This document shows, piece by piece, positions 56,526 through 64,000 of a stretch of DNA of 64,000 nucleotides. The notes under the pieces were generated by a model. That model was not told the DNA's origin and did not search any database. It was given only the letters and a program-made list of their open reading frames with translations. The translations under genes were made by a program, and so were the position numbers. This DNA is from Sinimarinibacterium flocculans (GTDB lineage Bacteria > Pseudomonadota > Gammaproteobacteria > Nevskiales > Nevskiaceae): assembly GCF_003201205.1 (NCBI RefSeq), contig NZ_QICN01000004.1, positions 1 through 64,000 on the forward strand, written 5' to 3'. Position 1 is the first letter of the stretch, and each line of letters opens with the position of its first letter.

Positions 56526-58127
56526 ATGACGGACAGCACGGATCTGAAAACGACCATCGCCGCTGCGCGCAGCTTCGGTCTCGGCGACCTGCTGCGGCGC
56601 AGCGCGCGACGCTTCCCCGATCGCACGGCGCTGGTCTATGGCGAGCTGCGCCAGAGCTACGCGGACCTCGACGCGACCGTCAACCGCACCGCCAACGCGA
56701 TGGCGGCACGCGGCATCGGGCGCGGCGACCACGTGGCGCTGCTGTCGCGCAACAACCACGCCTTCGTCGTCGTGCGCTTCGCGCTGGCGCGGCTTGGCGC
56801 CGTGGAGGTGCCGATCAACTTCATGCTCAATGCCGCGGAAGTCGGTTACATCCTGGACAACGCCGAGGTCTGCGGCGTCGTCGTCGAGGATGGCCTGGCG
56901 ACGGTGGCGCAGGCGGCCATGGCCGAGTCCGGCGTCCGGCCGCGGCTGCTCGGCGTGATTCGCGACAAGCAGCTCGAGGTCGACGCACGCTGGGAGCCGG
57001 TGGACGGCTGGATGCGCCACGACGACGATCGCGAGCCGGCGGTCATCGTCGACGACGACGCCCCGGTGCAGATGCTCTACACCAGCGGCACCGAGTCGCG
57101 GCCCAAGGGCGCGATGCTGTCGGCGCGCAGCCTGTATGCGCACTATGCGAGCTGCATCGCCGACGGCGAGATGACCGCCGACGACATCGAGGTGCACTCG
57201 CTGCCGCTGTTCCACTGCGCGCAGCTCGACGCCTTCCTGACGCCGGACCTGTACCTGGGGGCGACCAGCATCATCCTGCCGGGCCCCGATCCGGCCGCGC
57301 TGCTGCGCACCATCGCGCGCGAGCGCGCCACCAAGCTGTTCTGCCCGCCCACGGTGTGGATCGCGCTGCTGCGCCATCCGGACTTCGACCGGACTGACCT
57401 GTCGTCGCTGAGGAAGGGCTACTACGGCGCGTCGATCATGCCCGGCGAGATCATCAAGGAGATCCGCACGCGCCTGCCGCAGGTGCGGCTGTTCAACTTC
57501 TACGGCCAGACCGAGATGTCGCCGGTGGCGACCGTGCTGCGGCCGGAGGACCAGTTGCGCAAGCTCGGCTCGGCCGGACGGCCGGCGATCAACGTCGAGA
57601 CCTGCGTCGTCGACGACGATGATCGTCCGGTGCCACCGGGCACCGTCGGCGAGATCGTGCACCGCGGTCCGCACGTCACGCTGGGCTACTGGAAGAATCC
57701 GGAAAAGACCGCCGAGGCCTTCCGCAACGGCTGGTTCCACAGCGGTGACCTGGGCGTCATGGACGAGGAGGGCTATCTCACTGTCGTCGACCGCAAGAAG
57801 GACATGATCAAGACCGGCGGCGAGAACGTGGCCAGCCGCGAGGTGGAGGAGGCGATCTTCCAGCATCCGGCGGTGTCGGAGGTCGCGGTGTTCGGCGTGC
57901 CGCATCCGCGCTGGATCGAGGCGGCCATGGCGGTCATCGTGCTGCGCGCCGGCCAGCAGGCCGACGCCGCCGCGATCATCGCGCACTGCCGCGAGCGGCT
58001 CGCCGGCTTCAAGACGCCCAAGCTCGTCGAGTTCGTCGAGCAGCTGCCGAAGAACGCCAGCGGCAAGATCCTCAAGCGCGAACTGCGCCAGCGCTTCGCC
58101 GGGCGCGGGGCTGCGGCGGCGGAGTAG
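56526..58127 (+). CDS. AMP-forming acyl-CoA ligase
   Basis: This 533-residue ANL ligase has YTSGTESRPKGAML (P-loop), YGQTEMSPVATVL, SGDLGVMDEEGYLTVVDRKK, GGENVASREVEE and NASGKILKRELR with the catalytic Lys. It activates a fatty or cyclic acid. Start 56526 has GGGAG about 9 nt upstream; 56427 is an alternative adding 33 residues. It is divergent from WS/DGAT and may supply its acyl-CoA. A crotonase follows 37 nt downstream. Confidence 0.9.
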   Translation: MTDSTDLKTTIAAARSFGLGDLLRRSARRFPDRTALVYGELRQSYADLDATVNRTANAMAARGIGRGDHVALLSRNNHAFVVVRFALARLGAVEVPINFMLNAAEVGYILDNAEVCGVVVEDGLATVAQAAMAESGVRPRLLGVIRDKQLEVDARWEPVDGWMRHDDDREPAVIVDDDAPVQMLYTSGTESRPKGAMLSARSLYAHYASCIADGEMTADDIEVHSLPLFHCAQLDAFLTPDLYLGATSIILPGPDPAALLRTIARERATKLFCPPTVWIALLRHPDFDRTDLSSLRKGYYGASIMPGEIIKEIRTRLPQVRLFNFYGQTEMSPVATVLRPEDQLRKLGSAGRPAINVETCVVDDDDRPVPPGTVGEIVHRGPHVTLGYWKNPEKTAEAFRNGWFHSGDLGVMDEEGYLTVVDRKKDMIKTGGENVASREVEEAIFQHPAVSEVAVFGVPHPRWIEAAMAVIVLRAGQQADAAAIIAHCRERLAGFKTPKLVEFVEQLPKNASGKILKRELRQRFAGRGAAAAE

Positions 58128-58164
58128 CATCGCGTTCGATGACCCGCAGACCGGAGGCGGACAG

Positions 58165-58935
58165 GTGAGCGAGCAGGTGGACGTGCAGACGCACGGGGCG
58201 GTGGCGTGCGTGGTGTTCCGCAATCCGCCGAGCAACTTCGCGACGATCGCGCTGATGCGCGGCATCGCCGATGCGCTGGCGCGCGTGGATGCGGACCCGG
58301 CGCTGCGCGCCGTGGTACTCGCGTCCGAGGGCAAGCCGTTCTGCGCAGGGGCAGACCTGGTGTCACCCAACGGCTTCGGTGCGCGCAGCGACGATCCGCT
58401 GCGCGAGTTCTACGACCAGGTGCAGCGGGTGTTCGAGACGCGCAAGCCGGTGGTCGCCGCCGTGCAGGGGGCCGCGATCGGTGCCGGCCTGGGCCTGGCG
58501 GTGGCGGCGGACTTCCGCGTGGCCGCGCCCGAGGCGCGCTTCTCGGCCAACTTCACGCGACTGGGCTTCCATCCGGGCTTCGGGCTCACGTTCACGCTGC
58601 CGCGGCTGCTCGGCCCGCAGCGCGCCGCGCAGATGTTCCTGACCGCCGAACGCTACCGCACCGACGAGGTGCTGCCCTGGGGGTTGGTGGACCGCGTCGT
58701 GCCGGCCGCGGAGCTGCGTGCAGCGGCACTCGCGCTGGCCGGCGAGATCGCGCAGAACGCGCCGCTGGCGCTGTTGTCCACGCGCGAGACGCTGCGCGGC
58801 GGCGTAGCCGCCGGGGTGCGCGACGCGCTGGCACGCGAGCATGCCCAGCAGCTCACGCTCAAGGACACGGCGGACTTCGCCGAGGGCGTGCGCGCGATGA
58901 GCGAGCGGCGCGCGCCGCGCTTCGAGGGTCGCTGA
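58165..58935 (+). CDS. Crotonase-fold protein lacking both hydratase glutamates
   Basis: This 256-residue crotonase has oxyanion PFCAGADLVS (58-67), but the Glu positions hold G110 (GAGLGLAVAAD) and F130 (FSANF). It is more likely an isomerase or another acyl-CoA enzyme than a hydratase. It starts with GTG 58165 after GGAGG, 37 nt behind the ligase and likely co-transcribed. Near-canonical length. The following gap holds a short palindromic repeat. Confidence 0.82.
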   Translation: MSEQVDVQTHGAVACVVFRNPPSNFATIALMRGIADALARVDADPALRAVVLASEGKPFCAGADLVSPNGFGARSDDPLREFYDQVQRVFETRKPVVAAVQGAAIGAGLGLAVAADFRVAAPEARFSANFTRLGFHPGFGLTFTLPRLLGPQRAAQMFLTAERYRTDEVLPWGLVDRVVPAAELRAAALALAGEIAQNAPLALLSTRETLRGGVAAGVRDALAREHAQQLTLKDTADFAEGVRAMSERRAPRFEGR

Positions 58936-58969
58936 GGATCGTTGATAGCGCTCGCCGGCCGCTGCCGGC

Positions 58970-59008
58970 GCCCTCTCCCCAACCCCTCTCCCGCTAGCGG
59001 GAGAGGGC
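58970..59008. repeat. Palindromic repeat (CTCTCCC family), copy 7
   Basis: GCCCTCTCCCCAACC is followed by CCTCTCCC-GCTAGC-GGGAGAGG. It lies in the 87-nt gap between the convergent crotonase and molybdenum hydroxylase genes and probably ends both transcripts. Confidence 0.65.
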
Positions 59009-59022
59009 GCCGCGCCGGGGGG

Positions 59023-61788
59023 TTACCCCTTGACCCGCTCGCCCTTGAGCTTGGCCGAGCCGAACACGCCCATCTTGCACTTGCCGGTCAGGGTGTCGCC
59101 CTCGACCACGGCCTCGTACTTGAGCGTGATCTTCATCGGCTTGGTGACCTTCAGGTCCCACTTGAGCTGGTTGCCGGTGACGGTACCGGTGAAGTGGGCC
59201 TCGTCCATGTTCATGATGAACACGCCGCTGAGCTGATCGCCGTCGGTGGCGAGCCGCCCGTCGAAGGCCTGCGGTCCCATCGGCGTCGACAGCACGAACT
59301 TCCAGCCGCCGTCGATGCGCGCGCCGGACGCCGGCGCGAACGGTTCCTGCGGCGCGGACGGGGCCGGGACGTTGTGTGCCGCGGCGGCTACCGGAACCGG
59401 GTCGGCCGGGGCATCGGCAGCGGGCGCAGGGGCCTCGCTCGCCTCGGCCGGCTTGGGTCGCGCGATCTCGGGGCGCTGCTCGATGTGCGCGAGCAGGCGG
59501 GCCGGCGTCAGCGGCAGTTCGAGTTCCAGTTCGCCGAACGGGATCAGGGCATCGGCGATGGCGTTGACCAGCGTCGGCGGGCCGACGATGCAGCCGCCTT
59601 CGCCCACGCCGCGGAAGCCGCCTTCGGCCTGCGACGGCATCGAGGCGTCGTGGTGGTACTCGAACTCCGGCACGTCGAAGATCGTCGGCAGCATGTAGTC
59701 CTTGTACGTGACCGCCGTGGGATTGCCGCGCGCGTCGAACGACACCTCCTCCATCAGCACGCTGCCGATGGCCTGCGCCAGGCCGCCGGCGATCTGCCCC
59801 TCGACGATGGCGGGGTTGATCATGTTGCCGCAGTCCTCGCTGGTCACCCAGCGGCGGATCTTCACGAAACCGGTCTGCGCGTCCACCTCGACGATGCACG
59901 CGTGCGCGGCACTGGTCATCGTGATCGGCGGCGGGCGGTAGCGGTACTGTGCCTCCAGGCCCGCGTGGCCGTCGGGCATGCGGTCGGGGTCGCCGTAGGC
60001 GATGTCGGCGAGGTCGCGCAGGCTTACGGTCTGCGGCTTGTCGCCGGTCACGTGCAGCACGCCGTTGCGCAGCACGATGTCGTCCGTGCGCACGCCGAGG
60101 ATGTGCGCGGCGGATTCGCGGATGCGCGCGAGCAGCAGGTCCGCGGCGCGGATGCAGGCGCCGCCGCCGGCCACCGCCTGGCGGCTGCCGTAGGCGCCGG
60201 AGCCGTAGCCGCCGCGCGAGCTGTCGTCCTCGTAGACCTCCACGTGCTCGTACGGCACGCCCAGGCGGTCGGCGATGACCTGCGCCATCGTCGTCTGCGT
60301 GCCGTGCCCCTGCGAGTGCGTGGACACCACGGCGGTCACGGTGCCGGTGGGCTCGACGCGCAGGTGCGCCGATTCGCTCATCAGCACGGCCACGCCGGTG
60401 CTGCCGGCGGTCGGTTCGATGTAGGTGGCGAAGCCGATGCCCAGGTAGCGGCCCTCACGGCGGGCCGCGGCCTGTTCGGCGCGGAACGCCGCCACGTCGA
60501 CCTTCTGCAGCAGCACGTCCAGGCACTCGGCCGGGCTGATGTCGGTCAGCTCGAGGCCCATCGGCGTGGTCCACGGCTGGTCACTGCGGCGGATCAGGTT
60601 GCGACGGCGCAGCTCGATCGGGTCGATGCCCATCCGCCGCGCCGCGCGGTCGAGCAGGACTTCTCGGGCTAGCGATTCGATCGCCCAGGGGCCGCGGTAG
60701 GCCGCCAGGCCCACGGTGTTGGTGAACCAGCCGCGCGCGCGGAACGAGAACGCCGGCAGCTTGTGGGCACCCCACAGGAACATCATCACCGCGATGTTGC
60801 TGTCGGCCCCCTGCGGGTAGGCGCCGTTGTTGAGGCCGTAGTCCGCATGCGAGGCCACCAGCCGTCCCTCGGCATCGAAGGCCGCGCGCAGCGTGATCTC
60901 CTGCTCGCGCGCCTGGTTGGCGGCGGTGAGGTTCTCGAGGCGGTCCTCGATCCACTTGAGCGGGCGCCTGAGCAGCATCGCGCCGAGCACGACCGCCACC
61001 TCCTCGCGCCACGGCTGGCCCTTGAGGCCGAAGGAGCCGCCGACGTCCTTGGAGATGACGCGGATCGAGGTCTGCGGCAGCTCCAGCGCCTGCGCGAACC
61101 AGCGCGCGCACAGCTGCGGTCCCTGGCAGGACAGGTAGACGGTCAGCTCGCCGCTGCCGTGGGGCTGCGCGACCACGCCGCGGGTTTCCATCGGCGACTG
61201 CGAGATGCGCTGATGCCGGAAGGCCAGCGTCTCCAGATGCGCGGCCGCCGCCAGCGCTGCTTCGAGGTCCTCGTCGAGCTCCTCGGCGCCGGTGGCGGCG
61301 GCGACGTTGGAGTCGGTGTCCGGATGCACCAGTGCGCCCGTCTTGGCGTCGTCGAGCGTGACGACCGGGTCTTCCTCGTCGTACTCGACGACAATCAGTC
61401 CGGCCGCGTCCTCGGCGAGGTAGCGGTCCTGCGCGACGACCATGACGACGGGATCGCCGACGTAGGTGACGCGGCCGTTTGCGAGTACCGGCACCGGCAC
61501 GACCGGCTGCGCGAGGAAGAAGCTGAGCATGTCGACCTTGAACCGCGCGAGGTCGTCCGCCGTGACCAGCGCGAAGACGCCGGGCAGCGCGCGGGCGGCC
61601 GACAGGTCGATGGATCGGATGCGTCCGCGCGCGATCGGGCTGCGGTGGAAGGCCACGTGCAGCATGCCGGGCACGCCCACGTCGTCGACGTAGACGCCGC
61701 GGCCGGTCAGCAGGCGCGTGTCTTCCTTGCGGGCGACGCGCTGGCCGATGTAGCGGCCGGTGGTGGCAGCGGGACGAGCGTCATCCAT
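59023..61788 (-). CDS. Molybdenum hydroxylase large subunit with C-terminal lipocalin-like domain
   Basis: This 921-residue xanthine-dehydrogenase/CoxL-family subunit has GRGVYVDDVGVPGMLHVAFH-type start, AYRGPWAIES at the Mo site loop, and GVGEGGCIVGPP with the catalytic Glu near 735-760. It binds molybdopterin cytosine dinucleotide and hydroxylates a substrate. It ends with a Pro/Ala-rich linker and a 96-residue domain (826-921, GGWKFVLSTPMGPQ ... GVFGSAKLKGERV). That domain is clearly homologous to the N-terminus of the hydrolase at 6728. It is the last gene of the operon with FeS and FAD subunits. The substrate is unknown. Confidence 0.87.
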   Translation of the reverse strand: MDDARPAATTGRYIGQRVARKEDTRLLTGRGVYVDDVGVPGMLHVAFHRSPIARGRIRSIDLSAARALPGVFALVTADDLARFKVDMLSFFLAQPVVPVPVLANGRVTYVGDPVVMVVAQDRYLAEDAAGLIVVEYDEEDPVVTLDDAKTGALVHPDTDSNVAAATGAEELDEDLEAALAAAAHLETLAFRHQRISQSPMETRGVVAQPHGSGELTVYLSCQGPQLCARWFAQALELPQTSIRVISKDVGGSFGLKGQPWREEVAVVLGAMLLRRPLKWIEDRLENLTAANQAREQEITLRAAFDAEGRLVASHADYGLNNGAYPQGADSNIAVMMFLWGAHKLPAFSFRARGWFTNTVGLAAYRGPWAIESLAREVLLDRAARRMGIDPIELRRRNLIRRSDQPWTTPMGLELTDISPAECLDVLLQKVDVAAFRAEQAAARREGRYLGIGFATYIEPTAGSTGVAVLMSESAHLRVEPTGTVTAVVSTHSQGHGTQTTMAQVIADRLGVPYEHVEVYEDDSSRGGYGSGAYGSRQAVAGGGACIRAADLLLARIRESAAHILGVRTDDIVLRNGVLHVTGDKPQTVSLRDLADIAYGDPDRMPDGHAGLEAQYRYRPPPITMTSAAHACIVEVDAQTGFVKIRRWVTSEDCGNMINPAIVEGQIAGGLAQAIGSVLMEEVSFDARGNPTAVTYKDYMLPTIFDVPEFEYHHDASMPSQAEGGFRGVGEGGCIVGPPTLVNAIADALIPFGELELELPLTPARLLAHIEQRPEIARPKPAEASEAPAPAADAPADPVPVAAAAHNVPAPSAPQEPFAPASGARIDGGWKFVLSTPMGPQAFDGRLATDGDQLSGVFIMNMDEAHFTGTVTGNQLKWDLKVTKPMKITLKYEAVVEGDTLTGKCKMGVFGSAKLKGERVKG

Positions 61789-62278
61789 GCGTCGGCGCTC
61801 CCTGCGTCGGCGCCAGGCCAGCGAGCCTGCGCGCGGCGCGGCGGATGCCTTGGTAGCCGGTACACCGGCAGATATGCCCGGACAGCGCGTTCATGACCTT
61901 GTCCGGATCGGTTGCGGGCGTGGCGCCGGTCAGCGACGCCAGCGTCATGACGATGCCGGGCGTGCAGAAGCCGCACTGCAGACCGTACTCGTCGCGCAGC
62001 GCCTGCTGCACCGGATGCAGGGTGCCGTCGTCGTCGGCCAGGCCCTCGACCGTGGTCACGGCGGCGCCATTGGCCTGTACCGCGAGCATCAGGCAGGACC
62101 GCACGGCGGCGCCGTCGACCATGACGGTGCAGGCGCCGCAGACGCCATGCTCGCAGCCGACGTGCACGCCGGTGCAGCCGGCATCGCCGCGCAGGAAGTC
62201 GCTCAGTGTCAGGCGCGACTCGACCCTGGCTTCGTGCGCGCGGCCGTTGATGGTGAGCTGGATCGCGTGCTCGCTCAT
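61781..62278 (-). CDS. [2Fe-2S] subunit of the molybdenum hydroxylase
   Basis: This 165-residue protein has the N-terminal plant-type cluster C42, C47, C50, C62 (GCEHGVCGAC) and the C-terminal cluster C102, C105, C137, C139 (QCGFCTPG; CRCTGYQ). This is the CoxS/XdhC-type electron-transfer subunit. It overlaps the large-subunit start by 8 nt and the FAD subunit by 4 nt, indicating one translational unit. Confidence 0.93.
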   Translation of the reverse strand: MSEHAIQLTINGRAHEARVESRLTLSDFLRGDAGCTGVHVGCEHGVCGACTVMVDGAAVRSCLMLAVQANGAAVTTVEGLADDDGTLHPVQQALRDEYGLQCGFCTPGIVMTLASLTGATPATDPDKVMNALSGHICRCTGYQGIRRAARRLAGLAPTQGAPTHG

Positions 62279-63144
62279 GCGGCTTTCCTCAGGTTCAGGG
62301 CCTCGCCCAGCGCGGCCGCAAAGACGCGGCGGCCGACGGTGCGGCGGTACTCGGCGGTGGCGTGCAGGTCGTCGAACGGCGCGGTGTCGGCGATGGCGAG
62401 CTCGGTCAGCGCGCCGGCATCCAGCGCGTCGACGCGCTGGCCCACGAGCGCGGCTTCGAGCTGGCGTGCCTTGATCGGCGTGGGGCCCATGCCGAACCAG
62501 GCGACGCCGGCGCGCGTTACCACGCCGTCGGCCACCGTCAACGCACCGGTCAGGCCGACCAGCGCGAAGTCGCCGGGGCGCATCGCGATCTCGCGGAACA
62601 GGCTGACCGTTCCTGCGGGCCATTCGGGCACGTCCACGGCGGTCAGCAGCTCGTCGGGCTCCAGCGCGGTGGCGTAGGGGCCGAAGTACAGTTCCTGGGC
62701 GGGGATCGTGCGCGTGCCGCGCACCGAGCGCACTTCCACGCTCGCGCCCAGCGCCACCGCGGTGGCCGGCAGCTCGGCCGCCGGCTCGCCGAGCGCGATC
62801 GAGCCGCCGACGGTGCCGCGGTTGCGGGTCTGGTGGTGTCCCACATGGCGCAGCGCGGTCACCAGCAGCGGCTGGTGCTGCTGCAGGGTGGCGTCGGCCA
62901 GCGCCTCGTTCTGCCGCGTGACCGGGCCGATGCGCGTCGTTGCGCCGCTGCGGCTCACGCCGCGCAGCGCGCGGATGCGAGTGATGTCGACCAGCACGAA
63001 GGGCTGGCTCATGCGCAGCGCGAGCAGCGGCATCAGCGTCTGGCCGCCGGCGAGCACGGTAGCGCCGCCGCCGGCGTCGGCCAGCAGCTGGCAGGCCTCC
63101 TCGACCGACGCGGGCGCGTAGTAGTCGAACGGCGCGGGTTTCAC
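62275..63144 (-). CDS. FAD-binding subunit of the molybdenum hydroxylase (CoxM type)
   Basis: This 289-residue protein has AGGQTLMPLLALR and NRGTVGGSIALGEPAAELP, the two FAD-binding motifs of the CoxM/XdhB middle subunit. It transfers electrons from the [2Fe-2S] protein to NAD or another acceptor. It uses GTG 63144 (VKPAPFDYY), which overlaps the upstream CoxG gene by 4 nt; the longer frame is antisense in composition. The three subunits form the complete enzyme. Confidence 0.9.
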   Translation of the reverse strand: MKPAPFDYYAPASVEEACQLLADAGGGATVLAGGQTLMPLLALRMSQPFVLVDITRIRALRGVSRSGATTRIGPVTRQNEALADATLQQHQPLLVTALRHVGHHQTRNRGTVGGSIALGEPAAELPATAVALGASVEVRSVRGTRTIPAQELYFGPYATALEPDELLTAVDVPEWPAGTVSLFREIAMRPGDFALVGLTGALTVADGVVTRAGVAWFGMGPTPIKARQLEAALVGQRVDALDAGALTELAIADTAPFDDLHATAEYRRTVGRRVFAAALGEALNLRKAA

Positions 63145-63881
63145 GGTCCGTCCTCGCGCAGCAGGCGGGCGAGGGTGCGGGCATCGAGCGTCACCACCGG
63201 CGCCGCCGCGTGGCGGCCCCAGGCGAAGCCGGCGGCGCCGACGATCAGCAGCAGCAGGCCGATCGACAGGCCGACCCAGTGGTGCTGCGTGCTGTCGCCG
63301 CTGCCCACGAGATAGCCGACCAGCGCCGCGACGACGATGGCGAGCAGCCATGCGATGGGCAGGCCCCGCGACGGCGCCGCGCCGGCGTTGGCCGCGGCTG
63401 GAACACCGGCGGCCACGCCGGCGGCGGGCGCCGCGTCCTTCGCCGGGGCGAACACCTTGGCGAAGCCGCCGAAGAAACGTGCGGCGAGCTGCTTGGCGGT
63501 GGCATCCATGATCGGGCCGCCGAGCTGCGCGAGGCGGCCGGCCACCTGTGCATCGACGTCGTAGCTCAGCAGCGTCCCGCCGGCGTCGTCGCTCAGGCGC
63601 ACCTTGGCGATGCTCTTGACGCTGCCGACGGTGCCGCCCTGGCCTTCGATGATCAGCGTGTACGACTCCGGCGCCTGGATGTCCGCCAGCTCCACCGCGC
63701 CATTGAAGCGCGCACCGATGGGGCCGATCTTGATCTCGACGGTCGCGACCATGCGCGTGTCGGATTCCTTGCTCAGCGACTGGCAGCCCGGAATGCAGCG
63801 CCGGAGCACCTCCGGATCATTGAGCGCTTCCCAGACCTGCTGACGCGTGGCAGCGATGCGCTGCTCGCCGGACATCTTCAT
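63141..63881 (-). CDS. CoxG-like SRPBCC protein with C-terminal membrane anchor
   Basis: This 246-residue protein has an SRPBCC/CoxG domain in the first 150 residues (MKMSGEQRIAATRQQVW, GPIGARFNGAVELAD). An Ala/Pro linker and two hydrophobic segments (about 175-193 and 205-225) follow. CoxG anchors CO dehydrogenase-type enzymes to the membrane and delivers electrons to quinone. Start 63881 is preferred over 63887 because AGGAG lies 7 nt upstream and MKMSGEQ is the family start. The 119 nt upstream to the window edge hold no further gene. Confidence 0.88.
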   Translation of the reverse strand: MKMSGEQRIAATRQQVWEALNDPEVLRRCIPGCQSLSKESDTRMVATVEIKIGPIGARFNGAVELADIQAPESYTLIIEGQGGTVGSVKSIAKVRLSDDAGGTLLSYDVDAQVAGRLAQLGGPIMDATAKQLAARFFGGFAKVFAPAKDAAPAAGVAAGVPAAANAGAAPSRGLPIAWLLAIVVAALVGYLVGSGDSTQHHWVGLSIGLLLLIVGAAGFAWGRHAAAPVVTLDARTLARLLREDGP

Positions 63882-64000
63882 CGACATGCTCCTCGTGATC
63901 GGGCCGCCCGGCCGTTGGACGCCGGGTCACCGCGGGACCGGCGCGCGCAGGCCTCCGCGGCAGGCGGTTTGGCATGCATCGAGCTTATCGGCCGGACCGG

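Overview
The window is a high-GC (roughly two thirds G+C by eye) proteobacterial chromosome segment packed with catabolic genes. Many short palindromic repeats of the type ctctcccc..ggggagag sit between genes. Gene content (NtrB-like kinase, TonB-like protein, wax-ester synthase, many acyl-CoA dehydrogenases, a 3-ketosteroid dehydrogenase-like flavoprotein, P450, Ltp2/DUF35 pair) fits a lipid-, steroid- or terpenoid-degrading gammaproteobacterium such as a Nevskiales/Steroidobacter-type organism. That placement is an inference and is not secure. No rRNA, tRNA, CRISPR array, IS element or phage gene was seen.

Layout. 1-6665: end of an unknown gene, an SDR, a histidine kinase / double-receiver / TonB-like triad, an AraC regulator and a crotonase. 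6728-11208 (minus): a three-domain alpha/beta hydrolase, a nitronate monooxygenase-like enzyme and an acyl-CoA dehydrogenase (ACAD). 11350-14980 (plus): a paired ACAD, an AcuI-type reductase and a small orphan protein. 15001-23461 (plus): one operon with E1-alpha, E1-beta, a free-standing lipoyl domain, a Rieske oxygenase, a fused double ACAD, an enoyl-CoA hydratase and an acyl-CoA ligase. 23462-25333: a lower-GC island with a reverse transcriptase behind a structured leader. 25334-30021 (minus): SDR, ACAD pair and aldehyde dehydrogenase. 30309-33203 (minus): AraC regulator and KstD-like flavoprotein, divergent from 33435-41716 (plus): ferredoxin, HsdA-like SDR, P450, DUF35, Ltp2-like thiolase fold, DUF2889, amidohydrolase, MmsA and TetR. 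41891-46199 (minus): MFS transporter, acyl-CoA ligase and CoA-transferase, divergent from 46359-49100: HSD10-like SDR, dienelactone hydrolase, IclR regulator and a membrane protein. 49110-53884: CoA-transferase, ACAD, CitE-like lyase and a CoA-transferase/hydrolase. 54020-58935: LolA-like protein, WS/DGAT, acyl-CoA ligase and a crotonase. 59023-63881 (minus): a molybdenum hydroxylase operon with CoxG.

How the parts fit. A near-identical palindrome, TMAACA-N4-TGTTGN, occurs in the leaders of at least five transcription units: the E1/Rieske/ACAD operon, the AraC gene, the KstD-like gene, the ferredoxin-P450 operon and the CoA-transferase/HSD10 pair. It usually abuts a -10-like hexamer. This suggests that one regulator, possibly the TetR protein at 41012, controls a regulon for a cyclic isoprenoid or steroid-like substrate. 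In that reading the P450, SDR and flavoprotein oxidise it, ligases and CoA-transferases activate it, ACADs, hydratase and Ltp2/DUF35 shorten it, and MmsA handles a propionyl-level product.

The two points most likely to be new are this regulon palindrome and the reverse transcriptase module. A third is a small beta-rich domain shared by two otherwise unrelated enzymes, the hydrolase at 6728 and the molybdenum hydroxylase at 59023.
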